From: Thunnus maccoyii
Taxonomy: Eukaryota > Chordata > Actinopteri > Scombriformes > Scombridae
Assembly (NCBI RefSeq): GCF_910596095.1
Contig: NC_056544.1
Location: 6,216,655 to 6,280,654 of the forward strand
Length of the DNA: 64,000 nucleotides
Direction of reading: 5' to 3'
Shown here: positions 34,291 to 46,150 of the stretch, piece by piece
How the letters are laid out: each line of letters starts with the position of its first letter
How positions within the stretch are numbered: position 1 is the stretch's first letter
The notes under the pieces: model-generated
Seen by the model: the letters and a program-made list of their open reading frames with translations, nothing else
Databases searched by the model: none
What the model was told of the DNA's origin: nothing
Program-made: the position numbers and the translations under genes

Positions 34291-35449
34291 GAACTTCTCT
34301 CTCTAGCTCTCTTTTTTTTATTCTTTACACAACTATTTATGTCACTTGTGATGTACAAACAAGTTCACCACTATGAATGCTTTCAAGTAGAGACTGTATG
34401 AAAATATAATGAATGATTAGCATATTTTACTTCACCATATGACAGATTTTCACTCTGTCTTCAAGTGTGGCTTTTGGGAACAGCTATGAACATTTTTGCC
34501 TCCCGGCCACGTTAGTCTTGTTGATTACCCCTTTTCTCATTAGACAGGTATGTATAAGAGTAATAATTCTCAAGTTGTTGTTTTTTTAGCTTCTTACTCC
34601 TTAAAGTGAAGCAATGAGGGATTTTTAGAAGACTGAAGACATATTTCAGAAAAAGCTCAACATTTGAGAAAAGTCAACTGTAACAGACCTCTGTATTAAC
34701 CCATTTACACTTAGCTTACACAACTTGTAATGCAGAGATAATGTCATAGCTCTATCACATTGTAAAGTATAGACATTCACGTCAAATCTGCCACCATGTA
34801 TATATAAAGAGGCAGTGTCGGACATATAAATAACATGTATAAAGTTGAGAGACAGTGAGGTAATTTAGTGTAATCTGATGTAATGAGAGGCTCTCTGTAC
34901 GTACTACTGAATGTCTTGGCATTCTTGTTAAATAATGACGTGTTTTTATGCACTTGTAGCCTATCTGCAGCCACCAAAATTTAGTTTTATGCAGACTCTT
35001 ATTTGTTTCAAGGTCAAACCACATCAAACCACAGTAGTAATAGTGAGCAAAGTACAATTGTCAGAGTTTATTGTCGATGTTGTAACCTTGTGGTTACAGT
35101 TTAATAGTAGGCGGTAATTTAAACTTTTGCTGAAACATTCACTTTTTTTCTGATCTCTAATTCCCCTGACTGTGAATCCTACTAGACAATGAGTAACTAG
35201 AATTTCTTGTCACACGTCAATGAAGTCATGCTTTACTTTCATCTCCCTTCTTGTTTTATGATAGACATCTTTCAGTGTACGCAGAGAAGGAGGGAAAATG
35301 AAGACAACAAAGAGCTGATGATGAATACAAAAAAACAAGAAAAGAATCAACAAGAATATGAACAAGTGAACGAGGAGTTAACGAAGAACAAGAGAAGAGG
35401 GGGAAGGAAGAAAAGATTCTAAAGAAAGATACATATAGATAGATTCCTT
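34291..35449. other. Intergenic DNA, nothing recognised
   Basis: No supported gene. The 35207-35422 plus frame is a Lys/Glu/Asn-rich by-product of purine-rich sequence. Confidence 0.4.
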
Positions 35450-35454
35450 TTATC

Positions 35455-35655
35455 TACAGCTATAAAGAGGGGATTTGCGATGGAGGAATTAAAGGAGGGG
35501 AGGCCTTGATATGCAAATGAAGCTGCTGCTAATCAAAGCAATAAGATTAGCCTTCCAAATTGAGATGAAGAAAGGCTCCATTATCTGGGCCGAGTGTCAT
35601 GTTTAATAACGCGGAACGGCATGATAATTCACCAGTGATGCAACTGTAGCCTATG
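35455..35655. promoter_or_regulatory. Candidate conserved non-coding element
   Basis: Non-repetitive block with an octamer-type ATGCAAAT (TGATATGCAAATGAAGC), GCTAATCAAAG, ATAAGATTAGCC and TGTTTAATAACGCGG, and no coding frame. The dense POU/homeodomain-like motifs resemble vertebrate developmental enhancers. Function is inference. Confidence 0.3.
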
Positions 35656-36329
35656 TGTGGGTGTGTATGAGTGTGTGTGTGAGAGAGAATGTGTGTGTTT
35701 GCGTTTATGTGTGTGTGAGTGTGAAAGGAAGAGAGAAAATATATATAGAGAGAGAATTAAACATGTGAAAGACAAATTGTGACCTTATATGAGTGTGGGC
35801 ATGGTTGTCACCTGACACAAGTGTGTGTGTTTGTGTAAGAGAGAGAGAGAGAGAGATAGTAGAGGGAGCAGAAAGCTGGTGCCCCTGGGAAAAAGTGTGT
35901 GTGTGTGTGTGTGTGTTTGTGTGCACATGGTTGGTTTTGATGCAAAAGTTTCGTGCTCTGCTGTAAATCTATGCTATGCTGTATAAAGAGATGACTGCAT
36001 CAGTAATGGTATGGTTAATGGAGCTTTAGGCAGACACTAGTGTATGTTCACACACGCACACACACAAACAGACAATGATGCCTCACTCAAATTTATTATT
36101 GTAAGAGAGTGATAAAGACTGTAAAGTATGACTGAATCAACTCAAGGTGCTACCACCAGGGTTAAAGCACATAAAGAGGCTTTAAGAAGTCCATATTCCA
36201 ACATGTGATTGACTTTGCACTTATCTTTTCAGGAATATTTTAGAGTGTCCTCGCTCAAGTAATGGCAGTAGCTTCTCTTTCGCTGATTTGTAAAATCTCT
36301 TTAGCAGATACAACTGAAGTGTAGAGTAG
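35656..36329. repeat. TG/GA simple-sequence-rich stretch
   Basis: Interspersed (TG)n and (GA)n runs at 35656-35720, 35820-35860 and 35895-35922, then unremarkable intergenic DNA to 36329. Confidence 0.7.
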
Positions 36330-37250
36330 TAAGTATTGCATTACTATAAATAATGGCCCCTTTCAGAGTGTTATATCTTTATTATATGTATCTCATTGGA
36401 TTATTATGAATTAATTAGTAGCTGAATTTTAGTAGCTGGTCAAGGTCGATGTTAAACTTTATACACTTCTATAACAATGGATCATATTTCACAAAATGAT
36501 TGTGTGTTTTGTATGTGAAATTTGTCCAATGTGTCCAAGTAGTTGATTGTAGTGGAGAAATACAATGTTTCTCTCTAAAGTGTACTGTACTAGAAAAGTA
36601 ATAGCGCACTAAATGGAAATGAAAAGTGAAGAACCCAAAGCTGCACTGTATTTCATATCAAAAAACGAAAAAAAGACATAGTGTAATGTGAGAGGTGTCA
36701 TTTGTTGTGAAGAACCCACAGAAAATCATCCGACTGCAGTTCCACTCAGCTCTACATTTTAGTTTCTTTAAACAAGTTTTGATTTTTACAGACCACAACT
36801 TTACTGTTTAGTAAGTCTTACTGCTCTCATCAGTGTTATTTCTAGCTGTAGCTTAGCAGGAGAACACAGTGGAGCGTTTCTTCTCAGGAGTGAATATTGG
36901 TCTTACATTTTTAAAGTTGCCCCTTTCAGAATGATATATTATTATGCATGTAAATTGAAGCTAATTTAAACTACTTTATATACTGTTGGATGGTTGTATT
37001 CTAACAATAACAATGGATTATATTTCACAAAATGGTCACATGTTTGTATGTTAAATCTGTACCTGCAAAGAAAGTAGTAACTAATATTTGCCCAATAAAT
37101 GTAGCGGAGTAAAAATAACAATTATCCCATCTGAAGTGTAGTGGAGTAGACGTATGGCTTAGCATTGAATGGAAACACTCAACTAGTGTACATGTTCCTC
37201 AAAGTTGTACTTGATTTAATGTACTTAGTTACTTTCCACTACTACTTTGG
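36330..37250. repeat. Two diverged copies of a fish interspersed repeat
   Basis: 36340-36625 and 36910-37180 share, in order, GCCCCTTTCAGA, ACAATGGATCATATTTCACA (copy 2: ACAATGGATTATATTTCACA), GTTTTGTATGT, GTAGTGGAG and AAATGGAAA. The second copy continues with GTACTTAGTTACTTTCCACTAC, a phrase common in teleost repeats. Confidence 0.65.
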
Positions 37251-38099
37251 ATTTTTGTGCTCTCCCACCACAAAACAACTGTGCAATGATCTAAGACACT
37301 GTTTTGATCGGATCTCTCAGAGTTTTAGATGAACAAGAGAATGTTTACATTCATTTTACATGGTGCACCACAAAGTCAGATTACTGGGGAAATTATATCA
37401 ACTGCTTTACTCCACAAAGGGAGATTGACTTTTTTCTTCAAGAGTTTTTCACAGATGGTAGAATTACTAAAGCATATGGAAAACTCACTTGCAAAAAATG
37501 TTGCTTCCTTGGGAAACCAAAAGAGAAAACAAAAACATGAGATCTGTGTGGAGAGATGAGGAGACTGTAATGTTCCTCATATGAATTCCTCAATGAAACT
37601 GACAGAAATGTCATATTCCCATCATGTTTTCTTTGTTATTTTTCACAGTTTGAGTTTTGACTGGCTCTCTTTTAATCACACCATCTCGTTGTGCCTACTT
37701 CTAAAATGGTTCAGTGGCCCTGATAGGAAAAATAGCATCACCAGCTGTTTATCTTGATGAACCAACTCCAAATATTTGCAAAATGTCAGTGAGTGGAAAT
37801 TTATTAGAATCTTCTTTTACCAGTATTCTGGACATTCGATTAAAATGTATGCTAAATTTACATGGAAACCAAGCTAATGGAGGGGAAGAATGAACAAACG
37901 CAGTAGAAACATCTTCTTTGAGATAAAGTAATTTATGGCAAATTGGAGAAAAGGTGAGAAATCTGAGACATGCCAGCAATACAACTAGCGTGCAAGACAG
38001 CCCACCAATTGTTTATGGTAATAGTACCAGTCTATCATAACTAATTTGACCATGACTATTGATGGCTGAAAATGCTGCACATAGCACCTTTAACTTTGA
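37251..38099. other. Intergenic DNA, nothing recognised
   Basis: Short frames at 37304-37559 lack support. Confidence 0.4.
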
Positions 38100-38449
38100 A
38101 ATGCCTGACAGGCAGAGCTGCCTCAGTAACTCGGGCAATGAGCCAATATAACCATTAAACACGGAGACAGAAATAGGCCACAGTAGCTGCCATCAGTAAG
38201 CATTCTGTTGTCGTTATCTGTACTGTTTCTCAATCCATCCTGACAGCCTTACCATCCTTTGGGGAAGGAAGAGGCAGTCACTGGTGATTATAAAGCCCCC
38301 ACCACCCCCACCTCCACCCCTCATCCAGGGACCCAAATTATGCCTGCATTAATATTTCATATTACACAGGACTTGCAGAGAAACCACATGTGTACTCAGC
38401 CCTTTGTCTTCATGTCAAATGAAATATGCTCGGCAATCATCAGAGGGTG
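38100..38449. promoter_or_regulatory. Non-repetitive block, possible regulatory element
   Basis: Balanced composition, with CATTAATATTTCATATTACAC and ATGCCTGACAGGCAG motifs and no coding frame. It abuts a long purine tract. Regulatory role is inference. Confidence 0.2.
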
Positions 38450-38795
38450 AACTGAGGTGGTGAGAGGAGGGGGAGGAAGGGAAGGGGAGGGGGGGTGAAG
38501 GGAGATGAGAGGAAAGGATGGTTGGAAGGAGGCAAGGGAAGATGAAGAGGACAAGAAGTAAAACCAGACAAAAAGTGGAGAGTTGAGGGGAAAGAAGAGG
38601 AAAGACAAGGTAAGGAGATGGAAGAGATGGAGAAGATATGAGAAGAGAGATGAGTAGGAATTAAAGTACAGGTGAGAGGAAAGAAGAGGAAGGGAGAGGA
38701 GTGAAGAGGAGGCTGAGGTAGAGTAGAGAGATAAAAGATGAGGAGAATAGATGAAAGGCAAGTAGAGAGGAAAAGGAGATGGGAGGAGAAGAAAT
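38450..38795. repeat. Long purine (GA) tract, ~345 bp
   Basis: Almost only A and G on the plus strand, with GAGAGGAAAGAAGAGG-like units. The complementary pyrimidine strand gives a spurious 196-codon Ser/Leu-rich frame. Confidence 0.9.
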
Positions 38796-39429
38796 ACCTT
38801 GGTGCTTTTTAAATCATGTAGAGAGGTGAAGGCATACGCTGGGCTGAGCAGAGGACAAAGAGCGCCGTTAATACATATTTTAGTTAGCCTTTGGTTAACA
38901 GCCAGTTTGATATTATATTTTAAAGAAACAATGAACGATAACAGCAAGATAGAAATATGGTTAAAGGTGCAAAATGTAGTGAACAAATTAGATGTGTTTT
39001 ATTCAGTGTTACAAAAGTGTGCAAAAGCCAGGAAACTTCACACTGAGGAGAGGACTTTTTCAGATGCTGTGTGTGGTCACTGTGCCCAGGTGCTGATGGT
39101 CAGAACCCCCAGCCCCACCACCACCCCCCACCCCAAAAGAGAACCCCAATATCATAGCTTCAGAAAGATCAGTCTATGAGAAAAGCTAACTGTGCATTAG
39201 CCCCAATGTCTCCTTTTCTGTTGCTACATGTGTAAATAGAGATTATACTCTGCGTTAATATGACAACTCTGTCAAGTTGTTGGGGGGGATTTTTGATTGA
39301 GCAAGGCTGTTTCCCCAAGCTCCTAGTGTTTGTGCTTAGCTGGGCTAAACACGTTTTGAATGCATTATGGAACACATTGAAACTAAATTATATTTCCAAA
39401 ATAATGTAGATGAAAATTAGTGCTTTCTT
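38796..39429. other. Intergenic DNA, nothing recognised
   Basis: A 126-codon plus frame (38799-39179) has no recognisable motif or splice context. It ends in a CCACCACCCCC-rich segment. Confidence 0.35.
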
Positions 39430-39640
39430 TAAAGAGAAACTACACTGCTTTTACACATCAAAGTCTTCTTACAGGTCTTGTAGAGCACTACTGCTTATGT
39501 GAAAAAAATTGTAGAAAGTCTTATGTAGCTCCAGGGGGAGCTGCGTGATATCTTATAAACTGCCTCAAGTAATGTCACTTGAGTCAGCTGGGAGCTGGTG
39601 GCTACAATGGGAAAATCGAAGACGCCACATTTTGACAAGA
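39430..39640. repeat. Probable fish interspersed repeat
   Basis: AACTACACTGCTTTTACACA, CTTGTAGAGCACTACTGC and AGTCTTATGTAGCTCCAGGG recall a repeat common in perch-like fish. There is only one copy in the window, so this relies on recall. Confidence 0.4.
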
Positions 39641-39915
39641 AAGAAGAAAGCACGGAATCTGGCTGCTGCGTATACTTTGATCCTTTAAATAAACTGTCCT
39701 GTAAATTGTTGGACTACTCTTTTTATTCAGGAATCAAAATGTGATATGCTATACCGTCTTGATGCATAAAATGCTACACTACCTATAGATTTTTGTTTTT
39801 TCTCCATTACTTTCCCTGTCTGCCTCACATGGAGGTCTATTTCTATGTGCCATACTCTTTGTCTCTCCCCTTCCTCTCTTGTCTTTGTCTGACTGTCCCT
39901 CCCAGTCTGTCCCAG

Positions 39916-40158
39916 AAATTGCTGAAGACTGAGAACGATATGGATAGTTCAGAGTTGAGTGAAAAATGGGACAGTTGCCATACTGACCTTAAATTGGTCT
40001 TAACAAGCTCCTCAAAGCTCACACTGCAAAATATATGGCATGCTGGAGATGTGAAACTGGACATTAAAGACTCCTGTTGGAAATGTGGCTGCACACAGAG
40101 TACAAAATGGTCTTTTATAACTGCAATCTTTATAATGACAACTTTCTTTATCATATAA
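39916..40158 (+). CDS. Candidate exon with C-terminal hydrophobic segment
   Basis: A strong pyrimidine tract ending in CTGTCCCAG precedes a phase-0 frame of 80 codons and a TAA. The peptide begins K-L-L-K-T-E-N-D-M-D-S-S-E-L-S-E-K-W, has a Cys cluster C-W-K-C-G-C and ends in a membrane-like F-I-T-A-I-F-I-M-T-T-F-F-I-I. No partner exon or family was recognised. It might be a lineage-specific tail-anchored protein, a decayed exon or chance. Confidence 0.2.
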   Translation, partial: KLLKTENDMDSSELSEKWDSCHTDLKLVLTSSSKLTLQNIWHAGDVKLDIKDSCWKCGCTQSTKWSFITAIFIMTTFFII

Positions 40159-40159
40159 A

Positions 40160-41001
40160 TCTGTAACTATAAAAAACCTTAAAACCTCATTAAATATGGA
40201 AATTAAAATATGTGTATCTCAAAGGTTTATCTGTACGCCTATCCATAGCTCTTTATATTACACACAAGATTCATTATTGATTATATCATGTTAAATATAT
40301 GTTTAGTAGCCTTAGAGGCAAGATAAACCACTTTGTTTTCATGATATTCAATTATTTTTGTTAAATTTATGGAACAGATTATAGATGACTGTAAAAAAAA
40401 CACCAAAAATAGAGAGTGGAATAAGAGAAAATCATGTACTTTCAGTTAAATGTGACTAGATGTGATTAGGGAAAACAGTTTAGACACAGTGATTGGTTCA
40501 GTGATTGGTTGAAGGCTTTGTATGTGAAATGTGTGTGTGTGTGAAGTGTTTTGTAATGTTGGGTTTGTGGTGCTAGTCATTTTAATTTTAAAGGCTGTTA
40601 TTTGACCTGACCTGCTGTACTTGCTGAGATACATAGAAAAATACACTATTTTTGGTGATGCAAGAAACATTCTAGGTTTTATTTGCTGGCTGATGATGTT
40701 AATGCAAAAGTTTTAATAAAATCCCATTTTTATCTTGTAATACTGGCAACCAAAAGTGCCAGTGTGAAATCTTATTGTTGTTATACATGTAACATGTTCA
40801 CAGCAAACCACTTACAACTCTGGCCAAAATGTCCTCTTTGTGGCTTTTCGGAGTGAAGATCGAGAGGAGATGTATGTGATGTAAAATGTTCTGATTTTTC
40901 TTAAATTAACAAATATTTTATCTTCAAACTAAAATAAGCACTTGCTTACTGATCACGTTTGATTCATCACTGTCTGTGTGCATATAATATTTAGTAAACA
41001 C
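40160..41001. other. Intergenic DNA, nothing recognised
   Basis: AT-rich sequence with no supported gene. Confidence 0.4.
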
Positions 41002-41520
41002 CATAGACTGTATAAAAATATGGACATAGTTACCGTGACGTCACCTGTTGGTTTCTGAAAAGTGGTTTTGAAGCTCAAAGTGAGCAGCTCCGGCCGTCAC
41101 CATCTTGGCAGTGCGTGACGCTGCCTAACTCCCAGCCAATCAAAAATGGGCAAAGAGGTGGGCCGAATGACTGAAACAAGCCACCTAACGGCTGGCGGAC
41201 CTGTCACTCAAAGCAGCCATGTCCTTCATTATTGCATAACTTTACGGCTTAATAAAATTTAAACGGGTGAGTTATAAAAAAATTCATCCACCATACAGTT
41301 GTCATGAAAGGGGAAATTAGCCATAGAGACCAAAACCATTTTTTGTACCAGGCTGTAAACATGTTTATTTCTGCAGTGATGTTGGCCATTTTAACATGGG
41401 GGTCTATGGGGAATGACTCGCTTTTGGAGACAGCCTCAAGTGGCCATTCAAGGAACTGCAGATTTTGGCACTTCTGCATTGGCTTCATTTCACAGCCCCA
41501 GAAGTTGCCGCTTGGTAAAC
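41002..41520 (+). repeat. Teleost repeat B, long copy
   Basis: Starts CATAGACTGTATAAAAATATGG and includes GTGACGTCACCTGTTGGTTT, CAGGCTGTAAACATGTTTAT, TTTTAACATGGGGGTCTATG and CTCAAGTGGCCATTCAAGGA. It is familiar as a very abundant teleost interspersed repeat. It has no coding capacity, and its terminus is shared with 27150-27293. Confidence 0.7.
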
Positions 41521-41883
41521 ACCCAAGAATTAAGGCTGTCGCATTTTTAAAAACTTGAATTCGAACAAATTCAGACTAATGTGATCTGTTTAAACTGATT
41601 CAAACACAACCCACATGGCTGAATACTTAACTATGCTGCCTCCACTACCACTTTGGGTGACTAGCCAATATTTCTGCAAGGCAGTTACATTTTATAAAGG
41701 TGTGATATGGCAGGGGCAACTCTATAAAGTTAGCAAACAGCCTTACCTTTACCTGTATGATTATGGTGTTGAATTTAAAATGCTTCCTCACATTACTTCT
41801 CAAATGTTGTGATTATCTGTTCAGCATGGCTCACTAATTTACCCTATTTTGAATTAATGAAGACAGTTTACTGATAGGTCAAC

Positions 41884-43201
41884 CAACACGTTCTCATCCC
41901 AGGTCGTCAAATACCAACATCTTGTCACGTCCCTCTGGGTTTTCAACTAAATCCAATGTAGACCCATCCGCAGCAGTATTACACACTCAGAGCAACTGGT
42001 TAGGTTTAGGCACAAAAACACATGGGTAGGAAAATGGCACCTTATATAGACGTCATCGGTCTCATAGCTTCTAAAAATTACGAAGATGGGTTTACATTGT
42101 AGGGATGTGCAGAGAGCCCAGTATTTGTATTTGTATCTGTATTTGTTAAGGCAGCAAAATTATTTGTTTTTGTATTTGAATAAAAGTGGAAAGAGGCTTA
42201 AAAATCCTGTTTTTGTTTTTGTTTTTATTACGCTTTTAATTTTAGAAAATTAAAATGTCCTAGATCATAGATGACTGCGCTGACTAATGAGCTAAAAGTT
42301 TACTCATTGCCTCATTGCTGACAGACCTCTACTTATTTATACACCTATAACACAGAGACAACATACAGTATAATGTGTAGGTAAGAACTTCAAAGACAAT
42401 TCTTGCTTTGCACTTTTCATTTATTTCCTATTTTTTACAACCTAACTTTGTGGAAAGGAGAAGGGGAACAACAGTTATGGAGAGTCCCTTGGGAGCACTC
42501 GTGTGTGTCAGTAGCTCAGTATTATCTCTGGGGAACACCCACAACACCAGGAGTAATGTCCAAATAAGGAAATGTGCGTCATGTAGCAAGTGGACGTGAC
42601 TCCCCTAGTTGAGACCTGTTGATACATGTAACAGCAGAGCAGAAGAGCGAGACTGAGATAGCAATGTAACCGACCTGCACACTGGTATTTAACATGGATT
42701 TTTTTTTCTTCCCGAAAACAAATAATTTTTGAAATATTTGTATGAAACAAATATTTGTAAAAAAAAAAACATCCACTATTTGTGCTTTGCTGAATAATGT
42801 ATTTGTATTTGGGCACATACCCATTGCATTGGTGTTAGATGAAAGCCCGGGGCATCTCATACAGGCGCCTCATTTGACAGCTGCAAACACCACAGATGCA
42901 TAGTAGTTCTGTTTATACTACTTTCTGGAGTCCGCTTGGAGGACGTGTTCTACACATGTGCAGTAGGTAGGTGTCTATTGATTGTAGCATAGTGGCTGCA
43001 CAGACCGCGCGGTCACAACAAATTGGAGAACAGATGTTCACACAGAGCCTACATGTACACCCTCTGATGACGAAATTTACGTCATGCAGACCCTCGCATA
43101 CTTGTGGATGTGAAAAGTATAATTTTGGCTTAAAGGGCGCCAGATGCTGAGGGGTATGACAAAGCGTTGGTATTTGACGCCCTGGGGATGAGAACAGGCT
43201 G
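41884..43201. mobile_element. Non-autonomous DNA transposon with inverted ends, ~1.3 kb
   Basis: Left end CAACACGTTCTCATCC..CGTCAAATACCAACATCTT; right end, reverse-complemented, CAGCCTGTTCTCATCC..CGTCAAATACCAACGCTTT. The match extends for about 50 bases with few differences. GGTCAAC occurs on both sides (41877-41883 and 43202-43208), a likely target duplication. The interior (about 42095-42845) seems to hold a second repeat rich in TATTTG. No transposase frame is present. Confidence 0.75.
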
Positions 43202-43208
43202 GGTCAAC

Positions 43209-44581
43209 AGAACAGGGAATTTTGAATTTGATTAAATGATTACAGATGGATTTTATTTCCCATGTTTGAACATAGAAAAGCAGCAGTTTAAATTTCAAAT
43301 AAAAACTGACAGCCCTAAGAGAAATCTGGAGTAAACTGTGCAAATTTACACAATCAGGTACATGCAAAGATGAATCATGCAAAGATGATTCAATTCAAAT
43401 AACACCCCACGGGCCTGAGCCCCTCTAGAACAAATCTCTTTATGTCTGAGATCGCCTGTCCAACAACAAACAATAAAAGCCATAAATCAAGCTTATCTGC
43501 CCATCACGATAAATGGCACATCCCCCATATAACTTTGATAACACAGATACAGGTGGTGTTGGGTTCATCCCATTGTCCATAAATAGGGATGGTGTCACCA
43601 ACAGATGGGGTTTCTCTTGTTGAAAACAAAGATGCACATGCACACGCACATTCTGACTGATAGGTGATTTATTCTCAGGGTTCAAAATGTAGAAAAATGG
43701 AAAAAAAGACATGCTCTTCTCCTCTCCAAGAGTCTTTATTGGCAACTACTTAGAGCTTCATACTTGTTAATTACACATAGACACACACACACACTTGACA
43801 GGGAGCCACTAGCTGGTTGGTTGGCTGATTAACACTAGCTCATCTGTGGTCGAGTGTGCTCCCATCACGATGAGATTGCTGCAGCCTCTTGTTAACCCTC
43901 ATTGTATGAAACAACCCAGTGGCTCACCTTCAAGCACACTTATCAGCCTCTTATTCGCAAACCTCTCTCACTATCAACAATTATGTCTGTGTATGTGCGT
44001 GTGTACGTGTGTGTGTGTGTGTGTGTCTGCACGAGTGTGTATCTTTGTCCCTCTCACTAGCTAGGAAGTTAGCAACAGCAGCTTCAAGAGTGCTTCAATA
44101 TCCTCTCCCTCTAACCTGATTATTAATTACAGTCTGCCTCCAGCTGACAGCAGCCCAAACACTGTCTAACACTGTTACCAAGGAGACCGACACAAACTCA
44201 TTCACAAACAAGATTCAGGAAACACAGACTCAAGCACGTTCACAGCACAGCGGTCGCTCTGTTTTTTCAGTCTACTCGTCTCTGTAATATTTAAAAATAT
44301 TTTATGTATCCTAATTAAAAGTTTTTGAATCATTTCGCATACAAGTGAAAAGTTGACATTAAGGTGACACCTGTAACTAGCTTGGCATCATGTCAAAGGC
44401 ATCCTAACACACTGAGATGAAACCCATCATCTGGTTGCAAAACGGTAAGTTGATCAAAGCGACTGCGTGCCAGAAAGTCAGTCATGCCTGAGCTGTGCGG
44501 CACTCAGCAGTAATCAGCCTGGAGCTGTGCCTGCAGCGAGGCTGAGGGACATCAGTCTTTAAATGGGCTTCTGGCAATCAG

Positions 44582-44582
<1 letters not shown>
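43209..44582. other. Intergenic DNA, nothing recognised
   Basis: Contains CA/TG runs near 43783 and 44000-44026. No supported gene. Confidence 0.4.

Positions 44583-44642
<60 letters not shown>
44583..44642. repeat. (TG)n microsatellite
   Basis: About 30 perfect TG units. Confidence 0.97.
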
Positions 44643-44644
<2 letters not shown>

Positions 44645-45799
44645 TGTAACACACTTATGTTGAGATGGAGAGCAGATTAAGTACTTGCCAGCAGAAAAAT
44701 ATGGCTTATAATTCTACACAAGTGTGTCCTGTGTTATTTTAGTACCGGCCATACGGTGCTGTTTTACACTCAGTGACACACACATTCTGCAAAATGCTTA
44801 CAGTCTCTCCTGGACATCATACGAGAACGCCCTGTACTCTTTTGTTTCAAGGCTTGGAGAAAATAGAGAAGAAAATAAGCAAACCCTCAGAAGAGCTTCT
44901 TATCTACCAATGAAGCAAGTAAACAAAATCTGCAGTAATAAATTCAATCAAACATATATTAAAGTTCCCCTGTGGAGTTTTCTTTTAACAGTTTTTATTG
45001 AGTGTTTCTCACCAAAATGCATTTTGTGTATCCTTGAGGCCTAATGAATGTGTGGAACCCCTTTCCTTCCCCATAAAACATTAGCAAAGGCAATTTTTAA
45101 AATATTTTAAAACCTGCATTGTTTCAATCCACATTCTTCCTCACCTTCGATCACTTTCCTAATCAGTGGAATAGTGTGAAACAGTGTGTAGGAATGAGTC
45201 AGGCATGTGCATCCTTATGTACACACCTGCCACGATCTGCCATGTTCAGATCGACCATAGCAATGTACACACTGCTGTCGTGCTAATTTTCCACCGCAGT
45301 ATAAACCACTGTACTGGAGATATTGAATGGTATTTCAGCCTCTCACTGTAGCGTTTTCCAACTGAAAATAGAAAAAAAAAAAAAAAAAACGGAAAAAAAA
45401 AATGTAAGGGTTTGAAAGAGGACCAGGATGAGTTGTTTCAAATGAGATGATGAAAAACATTCCTGAAAACTGAGTCAGAATTTGGCATTGCACAATTGTA
45501 AGGTAATATGTTGAAATATAGCATTCATGTTACAAAGTATTCTACCATGAATGTCCGCTTGCATGTGTTCGAATTGCCAACGGACGACCTTGCCAGATAC
45601 ATTGCCTTTGCGTTGCAGCAAAAGTTGGCCAGGTTCACCTTTTTTGCAGGACGACAGTTATTTTTTCAAGACATTCTCAAAATTAAATGACCACATAGGT
45701 TGATTGTACCAGCACCCCAGAATGACCCATGGGAGTGTTTTCTAATATGCTGCCTCTAACAGTGCTTTCCAAAACCATTACAAATCACTTTTAAAAAAT
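44643..45799. other. Intergenic DNA, nothing recognised
   Basis: A-rich homopolymer runs at 45370-45388 and 45394-45402. Short frames (44724-45044, 45508-45690) lack support. Confidence 0.4.
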
Positions 45800-46150
45800 A
45801 ACAATGTTTAATGGTGTGACAACACTGTGGTTAAGGTCTGGTTAGGCACAAAAACCACTTGGTTAGGGTTAGGGAAAGATCATGGTTTGAGTTAAGATCA
45901 CTTGAAATGTGGTGTGGGTTAACAGTATGGCAACAGTAAACACCACAACAATCGTAGTTACGGTTTTTAAAAAATTGTCCTGACTCGTGGTTCAGAGCGT
46001 GACACTCGAGACACTGGAAATGTGAAGCAAGCAGTGGTCTACTTTTTGCCATCTATCTATCTAGCCACCCACCCAACCCACCTCTTCCTATTATGGAAAT
46101 TTGTCACCTTATGTTGACGTCATCTGAACTGTGTCACTTCTCCAGGTCAT
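45800..46150. repeat. Fish interspersed repeat related to the 41.9-kb element
   Basis: GGTTAGGCACAAAAACCACTTGG and GTTAGGGTTAGGGAAAGATC parallel GGTTAGGTTTAGGCACAAAAAC at 41998-42020; AATTTGTCACCTTATGTTGACG parallels the 42040 region. It is probably a degenerate member of the same family. Confidence 0.55.

Noticed and set aside
36340..37250. CRISPR-like or tandem array
   Set aside because: Only two diverged copies of an interspersed repeat; no regular repeat-spacer structure exists anywhere in this eukaryotic window.
38396..38986. 196-codon Ser/Leu/Phe-rich frame, minus strand
   Set aside because: Complement of a purine tract, where stop codons are rare by composition; no splice or start support.
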